Assembly (NCBI RefSeq): GCF_019175385.1
Contig: NC_083348.1
Span: forward strand, 50,924,950 to 50,988,949
Direction of reading: 5' to 3'
Origin: Lycium barbarum
Lineage: Eukaryota > Streptophyta > Magnoliopsida > Solanales > Solanaceae
DNA: 64,000 bases
Made by a program: the position numbers and the translations under genes. The notes beneath the pieces were generated by a model. It was given only the letters and a program-made list of their open reading frames with translations. It was not told where the DNA came from and made no database searches. Below, piece after piece: positions 1-11,305 of the stretch (positions within the stretch are counted from its first letter, which is position 1; the number at the start of each line of letters is the position of its first letter).

Positions 1-844
1 TCTTACAGATGACATGGAGGGTATCTCTTAAAATTTTAATCCAACCTGATAAATTTACCATATCGATATCGACCTCATAATTACTATTACTATCAATTCA
101 ACCGTTAACTTTATTTCTCGAAGTCAGACGTACTTGCAATTTAGTCAAATCTTATCATTGATGTTGACTTCAAGACTTTTTACGAATTTATATCTCATTC
201 TCTTTTTATTTCTAGGAAAAGTTTGGCAGAGTTTCCTCTGTATTTCTTACTATCCCAAAACCTGCATGCAGGAAATACCAACAATGCCTCACAAGGCCAA
301 CATATATATGTATATATTATATCATATCATAGCCGCACAGGGCTCCCCATATCAATAACAGTATGAAAATGATGAACTTACCTCGTATGTCCAACTCAAA
401 TTGTACCTGTTACACTTTCCTGTTTGCTTTCCCTTTCAATCTTTAACTGCAGGTTTCAATCATACCTGAAACATTCATACCGTATCTGACATGTACCCTG
501 CTTACTTATCTTTTTATTGATTCATTCAGCTTCTTCTGTTCACACCTTATGACTGAACTTATCAACAATATATATACATTCAATCCTTTTTCTTACTATA
601 CTTCAATAACTTACCTTGATGATGGCCAGTTTGCAATTCTGTATATACAATTTCTGATAACATAACCACGATGAAATATCTTACCTCTGTAACTCCCAGT
701 AGCATTATTTACCTTCTCTTGTCGACATCATTCTCCTGCTGAAATCAAAGGTCAGTATATAAGGGATATCATTTCCTATCTCTTGACTCTATCGCACAAT
801 TTAGAGTAAGAAGAAAACGTAACATCCTAAATGTCCTGTAGCTT

Positions 845-884
845 CCTATTTATAGATGTGGTGCACAACACACCGATAAACAAG
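845..884 (-). other. D1 leader hairpin with GTGCAC loop palindrome
   Basis: On the minus strand the arms CTTGTTTAT and ATAAATAGG enclose a second stem of GGTGTG with CACATC, allowing G-U pairs. The 8-nt loop contains the self-complementary GTGCAC at 861-866. The same structure occurs in A, J, B and E. I infer a candidate RNA dimerisation or packaging signal. Confidence 0.5.
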
Positions 885-925
885 ACACTCCTAGACACGG
901 TCTGTAGACACTCCGAGGATGAACT

Positions 926-937
926 GCTCTGATACCA
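926..937 (-). other. Primer binding site (initiator Met tRNA) of D1
   Basis: The minus strand reads TGGTATCAGAGC, the usual plant primer site complementary to the 3' end of initiator methionine tRNA, a few bases after the LTR terminus TGACA. This fixes D1 as a minus-strand element with its 5' LTR to the right. Confidence 0.85.
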
Positions 938-941
938 CTTT

Positions 942-1718
942 TGTCACGACCCAACCCCATAGGCCATGACTAGTGCCCGAGCTGGACACTCATATACGTA
1001 CCTGCTAGATATAGTTAGACTGAATCTAAGAACAATATGGAAACTTGCAAAAACTCCAAAAGTTCATAACGTCATCACATATACATATTAAGATAACCTA
1101 TTTCCTGAAGAGTCACAACTAATCAAAACGTAATACGATACGCAAGCGGACAAGGCTACCACTACAAACCAATATGATACGCAAGCCGACAAGGCTGCCA
1201 CTACAGACGGGAATATCCTTAGCAAATCATACAGACACAGCTGAACAAACTTATACACAACCCACACATATGTCTACAGACCTCTAAGAGTATCAATAGT
1301 GAAATATGACGGGACAAGGCCCCGCCGTACCCCTAGATATACATAAGTCTACATCTAAAGATCTGTACCAAAATAAGATAGGCTTCGGAACAATGGAGCT
1401 CTCCAAACAGCTGGGTGGAAATCCTAGGCTGGAGGATCACCAAATCAAGTATCCATACCTGCGGGCATGAAAAGCAGCCCCCCGAAGAAAGGGGGTCAGT
1501 ACGACATATGTACTGAGTATATAAAGCATGAAATACAATAAAGAGGATCATGGCTGAAATAAAGATTACAGGAGACAAGTATGACAATCATAATACCAAT
1601 ACACTTGCCTTATGAAATGTAAATCATACATATCAATATCATATATCATACCCAGCCCATTATGGGACTCGGTGAATAAAGTCATCATATACCATCCTTG
1701 GCGCCATAATCGCATCAT

Positions 1719-1773
<55 letters not shown>

Positions 1774-2279
1774 GTATTCCGGCCCTCTAGTGAGGGAATC
1801 GGTGAACAATGCAGTGAAACTGTGAACGAGAACGTACCCCGGGCCGGGACTCGGTGAAAGATACAATGAGGCATGCACGAGCAGAGTAGTGAGCAACCAT
1901 ATGCAAACTAAGTTATATTTGAGACTCGATAGAATAATCAAAATGAACTATCATTTGAAAATCAAGACAATAATCATATCAAGTACCCTTCGAATGTCAC
2001 AATGGATTATATCAAAATAGGACGCCTGAAATCATAGACACGTATCAAGACATAATAAAATAAGTTGTGGGAATCAAGAACATTAACCATCCTAGTGTCT
2101 CTAAGAATATGAGCTTCTTTGGAGTCATATACACGTGGTCTGTTTGTTTCATAAAGATCATGCCAAAAAGAAGGAAGGGTTAGCTTTACATTTCTTACGT
2201 CGTCCAAGGAACTCAACTTAATCACGAACTTTTCACAATTAGTATGCCAAACCTATAATCGTAAGAATATGCACGTGAC
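942..2279 (-). repeat. D1 5' LTR, 3' portion (interrupted by element C)
   Basis: On the minus strand this ends in GTCGTGACA followed by the primer site. It carries the same late-LTR blocks as E and G: the CTCAGTACATA..CGTACTGACCCCC block, the GGGGTACGGCGGGGCC block, short repeats containing GCCTTGTCGGCTTGCGTAT near 1130-1210, and a (TA)n tract. It stops at the GTGAC duplication (2275-2279) where C inserted and resumes at 30400. Confidence 0.8.
1723..1771. repeat. (TA)n microsatellite
   Basis: A pure AT dinucleotide run inside the D1 LTR. The same spot in related LTRs also holds a TA run of different length (40219, 50788, 55896, 63081), so it is an ancestral hypervariable tract. The Tyr-Ile frames across it are artefacts. 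Confidence 0.95.
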
Positions 2280-2629
2280 TGTAACACCCCGTAAATTTGA
2301 ACTAGGTGTGAATATGTAAAAATCTAGTGTTAAGATGATATGTTATCTATATGAAACCATTCTTGATGAATTCGGGTGGAGAATGGTCGTTTAGAAGTCA
2401 AACCAACAATCGAAGTTCTTAAGGGCTCTTAAATTCACCAAAGTTTTGGTAGGTCTGTCTTCTGGGCGACTTTAGTGAAAATGTGTTGCGAATTTGGAAA
2501 CAACACCTGAAATACAGGTTGTAGATCTTTGAAATAGCTTTCCAACGGTATATTATGGGGGTCAAACGGACATCTGTGCAAAGAGTTATGCCTATTTTAA
2601 TGAAGCCTGTCCGCACTGGAAATTTGGTC

Positions 2630-2795
2630 TGCGTTACGGACCGTCCCTTGGGGCCGTAACACGAGTTACAGACCGTCCCTTGGGGCCGTAACATCCCAAA
2701 AATTTCCAGAACCTCACTGGAAATTTGGTCAGTGTTACGCTCCAAGTTACGGGCCGTAACACGTGTTACGGACCGTCCCTTGGGGCGTAACACAG
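2630..2795. promoter_or_regulatory. Cluster of ACGGACCGT/GGCCGTAAC motifs upstream of the TATA-like box
   Basis: Repeated TTACGGACCGTCCCTTGGGG and GGCCGTAAC blocks occur in both orientations, about 240-400 bp upstream of TATTTAAGG. The clusters in other LTRs (32430-32580, 33530-33800, 52110-52390) are similar. The position suggests promoter or enhancer elements in U3; the function is not shown. Confidence 0.45.
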
Positions 2796-4130
2796 GTGAA
2801 AACAGTACGTTTTCAAGCGATCTGACTTTGGGAGGCCATAACCCAATTATTATTTGGGAATTTGGAAAGACTTCCTTCATGAAAGTTGTATCCCTTTGAA
2901 ATATCTTTCCAACCATAGGTCGTGGGCCCCCAGGTGACATCGGGAGCAGGAGATATGGACATTTTAAGATAGAAAGGTCAAGCTGATGGCCCAACCCAAT
3001 TCAAAACCGGGTCAGGCCCATTTCCCTTGGTATTTAAGGGAAATGTTCAGCCCTAGCAGCCACATTTCCCCTACCAAACATTCAGAATTTTATAGAGAGA
3101 GAGAGAGAGAGGAGATTTAGAGAGAGAAAGTGGAGAATCGATCAAGTTCAAGGCCCCGAATCCCGAGGCTCGTGAAGGATAAAGTGTAGAACAAGTTGTT
3201 GCCGTCGTTCTAAGCTAAACATTGAACTTGGGGGAAGTTATTTTCGTGGTGGCTGCTCATATAAGGTATGTCTAAGATTTTAATGATGTTTTTATCCTTA
3301 TCATTGATAGATTTGACGAGTTAGAATAGAGAAAATGACATTGAAAGTTCGGTTAAAATTTTTGGATACCAAATGACTTGGGGGCTGTTTTGGTATGATT
3401 AAATGGATAGGATTATTTGGATATTGATATAAAATAATTGTTGATGTTGTTGATAAGTTGTTGTTCTTGAAATTGAGAGAATAAAGTGTATGAAGACATT
3501 GTATACAAAGCGTATACCGGGCTGTTTTGTGAGGATATATTTGGGGGTTGTTTTAGATGATTTCGTGGCTGTTTTGTGACAATATTTTGGGGCTGTTTTA
3601 TATGATTTTCGTGACTGTTTTGTGATAATATTTTGTTGTTGTTATACTATGGATATACGGAAATAAAGAAGTGTATACAAGCATTGGCATCCGAAGGTAT
3701 AGTGGGTTGTTTTGGAAGTAATTTAAGGATGGATTTAATTTCAAGATCCTTTAATGAATCAAATGAAAAGCAATCTTTTCATGTTCCTTGAACTCTAATT
3801 CATGTTTTAAACGGTGGTTAATGTGTGTGAGGGACAAACCCACATTAAACCTAGATTGTAATAAACTCTATTTATGTATAAGATATTATGAATGTTTTCC
3901 TCTATGAGAGATGCTTAGTAATGCTAGTTAAGAGTTGGTAATGACATTCCCATTGGTGAATTAGGACATGGAAATCTTTGTAAAGAAGTTGTATGTTTTC
4001 AAAACATTGATTGGAATGATTTATCTTTACGATATGGCATAACGAACCTTAATGGTAAATGGTGATGTGACTGCTTTAAGATGAATTGTAATTCGGCTTT
4101 TTAGCTATGAACTCTATTGATGTGTTTACT

Positions 4131-4418
4131 CCTAGCCATTCGGGAGGATGAGTGGTCACCGGGAATTTCATATTCCGGTGTGCTTATGCCTAGCCATTCG
4201 GGAGGATGAGTGGTCATCGGGAATTTCATATTCTGATGTGCTTACGCCTAGCCATTCGGGAGGATGAGTGGTCACTGAGGTTTATATTACGGTGTGCTTA
4301 CGCCTAGCCATTCGGGAGGATGAGTGGTCACCGGGGATTTCATATTCCGGTGTGTTTATGCCTAGCCATTCGGGAGGATGAGTGGTCGCCGAGACTTTGT
4401 AATTCGGTATGGTGCGTT
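4131..4418. repeat. Five-copy 56-58 bp tandem repeat in the C LTR
   Basis: Units begin CCTAGCCATTCGGGAGGATG at 4131, 4189, 4247, 4303 and 4361. In the 3' LTR the array is split by element A, with two units before 8808 and the rest at 29345-29530. Element A therefore landed inside the array. Confidence 0.9.
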
Positions 4419-5272
4419 GTGACAAGGGAACCCTATGGTCATCCCCTCGATGTGATTGATTCTTGGGCTTGTGTTGGTGTGTGTAATATTCGTAATCTCT
4501 CATAGAACTGTTGTTGACAATCATGATCAATTTTAAAGGCATAATTAAAAGTTGTAACTTAACAAAAGACTTCATAATCGGTTTTTGATAATTTTTATGG
4601 AGATACACATGTTGAATACTTGTTTCTATATTGATAAATGGCTTTGTAAACTGTTTAACAAATGATATTGAGAATCACAAAGTGGAATGACTGTTTTTAT
4701 GCTATCTTTTCAGAACTGATTTCTTTATATATTATTGTATTTTATTTTCATAATACTTGTTGTCCCCGAGGCACTCACTGAGTACGAAAGTACTCAGGCA
4801 TACCATTGTTGTTTTTGATGGTATGTTAGGTAACGAAGAAGAGCAGGTTCGTGATACTTTCGACGCTTAAGAGGACTTGCTACTGCTGTGGATTCGGTGA
4901 GCCCACATCCTTGTTCGTGGGAAACTTCCTGTTTCATTTATTATTCTAGATTTCCGTGCTGCGTCCCGAAGTTTGACGATTGTTATGTCTCTTAGAAGCT
5001 CCATAGATAGTTGTCAGAATTGTGGGTAGATTGTCAAAAGTCTCGTACGACTTAATGGGTGTTTACTACGTTGATGGCTATTACTTATAAAGACTTCCGC
5101 TGATTTAATTCATGTGTTCATGATGTGTTGCATTTAATTTATAAATTGTTGGAGGCGAATGTTGAACCTGGCGGGTTCAAGTATCATTATTGTGTTGTTT
5201 AGGTTCTTCTGATGTTGTTCGTGACGTCGGATGCCGGTCACGTCTAGGGTGGGTTTTGGGGCGTGACAAGCT

Positions 5273-5284
5273 TGGTATCAGAGC
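5273..5284 (+). other. Primer binding site of element C
   Basis: TGGTATCAGAGC begins four bases after the LTR end (GTGACA, 5268). It is complementary to the 3' end of plant initiator Met tRNA. Confidence 0.9.
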
Positions 5285-5339
5285 ATAGGTTTAAATACGT
5301 CCTAGGATTATTGCTGGTGTCTGTGGAGCTATGTCTAGT

Positions 5340-5386
5340 GGAGTTTTCCTTGTGCAGCCTGATCACCTGCATGATTGAGAAACTCC
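5340..5386 (+). other. C leader hairpin with TGATCA loop palindrome
   Basis: Outer stem GGAGTTT (5340-5346) pairs with AAACTCC (5380-5386). Inner stem TTGTGCAG (5350-5357) pairs with CTGCATGA (5367-5374), allowing G-U. The 9-nt loop CCTGATCAC holds the self-complementary TGATCA (5360-5365). The sequence is unrelated to the A/B/E/J hairpins, but the layout (56 nt after the primer site, 6-nt loop palindrome) is the same. Confidence 0.5.
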
Positions 5387-5495
5387 CAGGACATTTATAG
5401 GTGTTTCCTGTTCTTCTTGATTCTAGATTGTGCTGTAGAGCTTAAAGTCCTTCTTAGGATCGTTCTAATTCGCTCGTAATTCGTGCCTTGCAGAA

Positions 5496-6779
5496 ATGAC
5501 TCTGACGCGATCCAAAAGTGGTAAACAAGGACGTCCCGCGAAAGTTAACCGAAATCTTGGGGGCGCGAATGCTGGTAATGAAAATGATGCTGGAAATCAA
5601 GCACCATCTCCAGCACCGTCTGCTCCTGTTGTCCCTGTTGCGGGTGTACTTGAGATTGGTACTATGCAAACGGCTATTCGAATGTTGACTGCTTTGGTTG
5701 CGGCTCAGCAGCAGCGTGGAGGTGTGGGACCTCATGGTGGAGGCAGATTTAAGCAGTTCCTAGACTTAAAGCCACCAGAGTTCTTTGGGTCACGAGAGGT
5801 GGACGACCCCCAACACTTCTTAGATGAGACTTTTAAGGCATTGAGGGCAATGGATGCCCAGGATTCAGAAGCTGTGAGGCTTGCTTCGTATCATTTGAAG
5901 GATGTTGATCACGTATGGTTTGAGATGTGGGAATCTGAGAGAGGTGACGCTGCTTTAGCTCTGACGTGGGCTGAATTTGAGGAGGCGTTCATGGAAAGGT
6001 TCTTGTCTGATAAGGAAAGAATTGCTATGGCTACGAAATTTGAAAAGCTGGAGCAGGGTAACAAGTCAGTTCGTGAGTATAGTTTGGAGTTCACTCGTCT
6101 GTCAAAGTATGCTTTATACATGATCCCTACTGAAAAGCATAGGTTGACTCGTTTTGTGAAAGGCTTGGTACCACGTATCAAGTCTCCATGTGCTGCTGTT
6201 GCTATGTCTCCTACTTGTACATTTTCATCTTTAGTTGGGTTCGCTGAGCAACAAGAGAATTGGATGGGCGAAGAGATGCTTGAAAGGGAACAAAGTAAGA
6301 AGGCCCGATCTACGGGTGGTTTCACTGGTTCGTATGATGGAGGACAACAGAGAGGTAATTCTGCACCTCAGCAGTCTGTTTCTCAGTTTAATAGGGGTGT
6401 TCCATCTGGTGTACAAAGTCAAAGAAACGGTAATCAAAATGGATATTCACACGGTAGTAACCGACAAGCATCTGGATGGAACGATCCTATTTGTCACCAT
6501 TGTGGTATAAGGGGTCATATCAAGAAATATTGTAGGAAGTGGCTTCGTGAAATGGCTAACTCTTCTAGCCAGCGGAATAATTCACATGATGGTAATGTCA
6601 ACAACACTCCTAATGCTCATGGTAATGAGGCTAGTAAAGTGGTTGCTAACATCGCTAATAGGGGACAAGCTCGACTTTATAGTTTTACTCGTAGAGAGGC
6701 GGCTGAAGACCCTGATAACGTGGGCACAGGTATTGTAACTATATGTTCTCTTAAAGCATTATATGAGTTTTGTTTGTGA
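5496..6779 (+). CDS. gag: Gag polyprotein of element C (Ty3/gypsy), intact frame
   Basis: A 427-residue uninterrupted frame starting MTLTRSKSGKQ, two bases after an acceptor-like TTGCAG. Residues about 85-210 form the Retrotrans_gag region with the landmarks LKPPEFFGS, DDPQHFLDE, LASYHLKD and VREYSLEFTRLSKYA. Residues 333-346 are a CX2CX4HX4C zinc knuckle (CHHCGIRGHIKKYC), which in this family binds RNA. The middle is rich in Gln, Asn, Gly and Ser. The last residues (NVGTGIVTICSLKALYEFCL) look like the run-up to the protease found in full-length relatives, but the frame stops there and a polypurine tract follows about 100 bp later. Gag would assemble cytoplasmic particles; here it may package its own RNA while enzymes come from elsewhere. 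It is the only intact retroelement gene in the window. Confidence 0.9.
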   Translation: MTLTRSKSGKQGRPAKVNRNLGGANAGNENDAGNQAPSPAPSAPVVPVAGVLEIGTMQTAIRMLTALVAAQQQRGGVGPHGGGRFKQFLDLKPPEFFGSREVDDPQHFLDETFKALRAMDAQDSEAVRLASYHLKDVDHVWFEMWESERGDAALALTWAEFEEAFMERFLSDKERIAMATKFEKLEQGNKSVREYSLEFTRLSKYALYMIPTEKHRLTRFVKGLVPRIKSPCAAVAMSPTCTFSSLVGFAEQQENWMGEEMLEREQSKKARSTGGFTGSYDGGQQRGNSAPQQSVSQFNRGVPSGVQSQRNGNQNGYSHGSNRQASGWNDPICHHCGIRGHIKKYCRKWLREMANSSSQRNNSHDGNVNNTPNAHGNEASKVVANIANRGQARLYSFTRREAAEDPDNVGTGIVTICSLKALYEFCL

Positions 6780-6860
6780 TATCTTACCACATAAAAAAAA
6801 AAAGCACTACTGAGAATTTTGAAATTTGAGGTCTAGTGAAGAATCTTAAGCTATGACTTT

Positions 6861-6896
6861 CATTCGGGGACGAATGATCTTAAGGGGGGGGGATAA
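6861..6896 (+). other. C polypurine tract with upstream palindrome
   Basis: CATTCGGGGACGAATG (6861-6876; arms CATTCG/CGAATG) precedes AAGGGGGGGGGATAA directly before the 3' LTR start at 6897. The tract should prime plus-strand DNA synthesis. The palindrome recurs at the same place in A, B and E. Confidence 0.8.
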
Positions 6897-8808
6897 TGTA
6901 ACACCCCGTAAATTTGAACTAGGTGTGAATATGTAAAAATCTAGTGTTAAGATGATATTGTATCTATATGAAACCATTCTTGATGAATTCGGGTGGAGAA
7001 TGGTCGTTTAGAAGTCAAACCAACAATCGAAGTTCTTAAGGGCTCTTAAATTCACCTAAGTTTTGGTAGGTCTGTCTTCTGGGCGCCTTTAGTGAAAATG
7101 TGTTGCGAATTTTGAAAAAACCCCAGAAATAAAAGTTGTAGATCTTTGAAATAGCTTTCCAACGGTATATTATGGGGGTCAAACGGACATCTGTGCAAAG
7201 CGTTATGCCCATTTTATTGAAGCCTGTCCGCACTGGAAATTTGGTCTGCGTTACGGACCGTCCCTTGGGGCCGTAACGTCCCAAAAATTTCCAGAACCTC
7301 ACTGGAAATTTGGTCAGTGTTACGCTCCAAGTTACGGGCCGTAACACGTGTTACGGACCGTCCCTTGGGGCGTAACACAGGTGAAAACAGTACGTTTTCA
7401 GGCGATCTGACTTTGGGAGGCCATAACCCCATTATTCTTTGGGAATTTGGAAAGACTTCCTTGATTAAGTTGTAGCCCTTTGAAATATCTTTCCAACCAT
7501 AGGTCGTGGGCCTCCAGGTGACATCGGGATCAGGAGATATTGACGTTTTAAGATAGAAAGGTCAAGCTATTTGCCCAACCCAATTCAAAACCGGGTCAGG
7601 CCCATTTCCCTTGGTATTTAAGGGAAATGTTCAGCCCTAGCAGCCACATTTCCGCTACCAAACATTCAGAATTTTATAGAGAGAGAGAGAGAGAGGAGAT
7701 TTAGAGAGAGAAAGTGGAGAATCGATCAAGTTCAAGGCCCCGAATCCCGAGGCTCGTGAAGGATAAAGTGTAGAACAAGTTGTTGCCGTCGTTCTAAGCT
7801 AAAACATTGAACTTGGGGGAAGTTATTTTCGTGGTGGCTGCTCATATAAGGTATGTCTAAGATTTTAATGATGTTTTTATCCTTATCATTGATAGATTTG
7901 ACGAGTTAGAATAGAGAAAATGACATTGAAAGTTCGATTAAAATTTTTGGATACCAAATGACTTGGGGGCTGTTTTGGTATGATTAAATGGATAGGATTA
8001 TTTGGATATTGATATAAAATAATTGTTGATGTTGTTGATAAGTTGTTGTTCTTGAAATTGAGAGAATAAAGTGTATGAAGATATTGTATACAAAGCGTAT
8101 ACCGGGCTGTTTTGTGAGGATATATTTGGGGGCTGTTTTAGATGATTTCGTGGCTGTTTTGTGACAATATTTTGGGGCTGTTTTATATGATTTTCGTGAC
8201 TGTTTTATGACAATATTTTGTTGTTGTTATACTATGGATATACGGAAATAAAGAAGTGTATACAAGCATTGGCATCTGAAGGTATAGTGGACTGTTTTGG
8301 AAGTAATTTAAGGATGGATTTAACTTCAAGATCCTTTAATGAATCAAATGAAAAGCAATCTTTTCATGTTCCTTGAACTCTAATTCATGTTTTAAACGGT
8401 GGTTAATGTGTGTGAGGGACAAACCCACATTAAACCTAGATTGTAATAAACTCTATTTATGTATAAGATATTATGAATGTTTTCCTCTATGAGAGATGCT
8501 TAGTAATGCTAGTTAAGAGTTGGTAATGACATTCCCATTGGTGAATTAGGACATGGAAATCTTTGTAAAGAAGTTGTATGTTTTCAAAACATTGATTGGA
8601 ATGATTTATCTTTACGATATGGCATAACGAACCTTAATGGTAAATGGTGATGTGACTGCTTTAAGATGAATTGTAATTCGGCTTTTAAGCTTTGAACTCT
8701 GTTGATGTGTTTACTCCTAGCCATTCGGGAGGATGAGTGGTCACCGGGAATTTCATATTCCGGTGTGCTTATGCCTAGCCATTCGGGAGGATGAGTGGTC
8801 ATCGGGAA
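6897..8808 (+). repeat. Element C 3' LTR, first part
   Basis: Starts TGTAACACCCCG and follows the 5' LTR (2280 to about 4215) with scattered substitutions. It ends at the GGGAA duplication (8804-8808) where A inserted, inside the second unit of the tandem array. Confidence 0.9.
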
Positions 8809-11305
8809 TGTTATATCCCGTGTTTTCCCACCTTTGGAAAATTGGAAATAATTTGGACTTGTATGAAATAAGGTCATAATTGAATTTATGTAACCCTTGA
8901 GTTGTTATGAAAGAATATTAATATGGAAGTGTCGAGGAACGCTAAGGGTAAATTTGGGATTTCGAAAATTAGTTTCGGGAATTACAAAACGGGAATTATA
9001 ATCCATTGGGCCCAAATAATTGAAAGAAAAATTAGGCCTAAGGATGAAGGGTGGCCGGCCAACTTAGTGGCCCAAGCCCATGTTGTATTAATTTTTCCCA
9101 TGTGCAAAAAAAATTAACTAAGGGACCATAGTGTATATATCATATATTACACAATCTTCATCCCTTAGAAGATTCATGAAAGAACAAAGCAAAAACAAGA
9201 GAAAAAGAGGGGAGGGTTCGGCTTGGCCATAGAAAATTTGCTACCAAAAATCTTGCTTCTAAAATTTTGTTCTTGTTGGATTCCTACTAAAGTGAGTGCC
9301 CTTTTCAACTTGGTGTAGTTGGTTTGGAGAGAGGAGCATTAATTTCATCAAAGTGACCATTCACTCAAGTGAAGAAGACTAGGGAAAAAGGTAAGAATTC
9401 ATCTCTTTTTATTGTGTTATGAAGTCATGTTTATGTTGTAGTATGTAGAAATGAGTTGATTGTATGGAGAAATGGAAGTTTGCAAAGTGGGTGTGTGGTA
9501 TGTATATGTAGCCGTGAGTATGTGTGGATTGTATACCTATAATGTGTTGAATTTATGTTATATTCTAGTTGTGGTTGTGGTGAAATGCATGTTGGGAATG
9601 AAAGTTGAATGAATTTGATAGAAATTGGTAGTGGGGTGTTTGGCCGTGTGGTATGGAGTGTGTGGGATGGAAATGGATTAAGTTTGTTTAGTGTGTTAGT
9701 TGTGTTATTGTGATTCTTGCAAATAAATGAAAGTAAAATGATATGAGGTTGCTTTGAAATGGAATGTAGAAGTTTATGTCGTTTTAGAACGATTTTACGA
9801 CATTATGAAAGTGAAGTTATTAAGTTGCAAATTATGATGAGTATTGATGAAGTTGGAAGCTAGAAACATATTATGAATATGTATGCCAAAGATTAGAAGT
9901 TTTGAATGATTTACGACTTTGGCAGAAAGTTTGTATATTATGTATATCGTGTGTATAATTTAAGGAAACCATATGAACCGCTTCTAAACTATGTTGGGAT
10001 GGTCTAGTTTGGTAATGCATGTGAAATCATTGAAATTGGTTGGAAATTGAAGTTGAAATGAAGGTTATGGCATTATGTCGGCAAGTAGAACTAGTTGTGC
10101 CATATTGTGTTTCTAGTGTTTGTTGTTGATGTTGATGTTGTTGTTTGGGTTGTTGTTGAAGATTGTCAGCCGAGTTGAATTCTCGGGGGTGCTATATGTA
10201 TAGGGGAAGTGCTGCCGAAATTTCGGTAGACAAATAAGAGTTGAATTGAATTTGTAGCATCTATAACTTACAATTGGTAAACTTGACCATTTGCAGATTT
10301 TTGACGAAACGGGAAGTGAGTTTGGAAAGGCGTAAGGAGCTTGAAAGGTATGTAAAGCTACCCCGATCCTTCTTTTGGCATGTCTAAGTGTTTTAGGATC
10401 GGATTCGGGCCTCAAAAGACCTTCTCGGCCATCGGAATCCGCAAGAGAAAATCTCAGTTTTTCCTTCAGTAGAATTGAACCATTTTGATATGCTTTTCCT
10501 GAAAATATGCAGACTTTCTCTAAACTCCTTGAAAAGCTATAGAATGTCCGTAGAACCTTTATAGGTGACCCCATAAGCTTAAAGGGCGTAATTTGAGCCC
10601 ACCGCCTTGCTTGTTCCGAGGTGGGCCCGCTATTCCCGGTTTCACCCTTAATGTACTAAAGTCTCCTTTTCGAACGATTTTTGAAAGAAACGTTTCAACT
10701 ACCCTTTTAATTACCTAACGAATATGGTTTTAAATATTCCATTAAGTCTGATAAATTGTTTTGATACTCGAAACTCATTTACTATGATTCCTTCCGGCTT
10801 CATTGGATCGGTTTGTCTTTGATATGCCTCATCGAGTCTATGGAAACATTCATGATATTTTACTTGCATTAGTCTGTCACTACTCCATTCGTGGATGCCC
10901 CAATGTTTCCCACACTGAGCCCGGGCCAGGATATGTTGTCAAGCGTGATCCTCTGCATTGTTCGCCGTGCCTCGATGTGAGGGGGCAGGTATACGCGTAC
11001 ATGGGTTTGTGGAGTATGCTGTGCCATGTACGCTATGATTTACTATGGCCATCTGATATGATATGTTATGTTACGGGGTTATGCCCCTATTCTGATTCTT
11101 CTGTGTTGTGGCACCAGCGTCGGGAGGGTGGCCACGTTCTGTCTGCCGAGTCCCTTGGCAGGGGCCGGATTTGATATGACATATGTCCTGTACACACTGT
11201 GCATGTTTTGGAAATATGTATCTGATACTTTGGATTTTCCGTTTACTTTCTGTATGTTCTGCACCAATTATGATTTTGTTTCTGCAACTCAGGCTTTACA
11301 TATTC
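8809..11305 (+). repeat. Element A 5' LTR, first part
   Basis: Matches the 3' LTR from 26290 onward closely. It has a TATA-like GTATATATCATATA near 9133, a donor-like AAAAAG|GTAAGA at 9390/9391 and a perfect 12-nt palindrome CCGAAATTTCGG near 10216. It stops at TATTC (11301-11305), the duplication made by element B, and resumes at 20527. Confidence 0.9.

Larger units (their letters stand above)
1..941 (-). mobile_element. Leader and start of internal region of non-autonomous element D1
   Basis: Read on the minus strand, this follows the primer site at 926-937 and matches the internal region of element E (56775 to about 57720) block by block. Shared blocks include the leader hairpin, the acceptor-like ATTTCAG before a short ATG frame, and the block containing AGGAAACTCTGCC near 235-260. 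No gag or pol domain is seen; the frame after the acceptor closes within a few codons. This is the 5' part of a non-coding (LARD-like) internal domain whose remainder lies outside the window. Confidence 0.7.
2280..5268 (+). repeat. Element C 5' LTR
   Basis: A 2.99 kb LTR starting TGTAACACC and ending GCGTGACA. It holds a cluster of ACGGACCGT motifs (2630-2790), a TATA-like TATTTAAGG at 3031, a GA-rich stretch at 3090-3130, a donor-like AAG|GTATG at 3265/3266 and five tandem units of about 58 bp (4131-4418). The 3' copy (6897-8808 plus 29350-30394) is nearly the same sequence. No coding potential is evident. Confidence 0.9.
3266..5493 (+). other. Candidate intron: LTR donor to pre-gag acceptor in element C
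   Basis: Donor ATAAG|GTATG lies about 230 bp after the TATA-like box. The acceptor CCTTGCAG ends at 5493, two bases before the gag ATG, with branch-like TTCTAAT upstream. Removing this 2.2 kb would bypass many upstream ATGs, the primer site and the leader hairpin. The same donor and acceptor positions recur in A, B, E and J. This is inference from consensus and recurrence. Confidence 0.45.

Noticed and set aside
1566..1941. Overlapping frames rich in Tyr-Ile repeats on both strands (also near 40108, 50618, 50978, 62901)
   Set aside because: They are translations of (TA)n microsatellites inside LTRs, with no start context or conserved protein.
2419..2994. 191-residue minus-strand frame in the C LTR (and parallel frames near 7036-7432)
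   Set aside because: It crosses the ACGGACCGT repeat cluster of U3, is antisense to the element and is broken differently in the 3' LTR copy.
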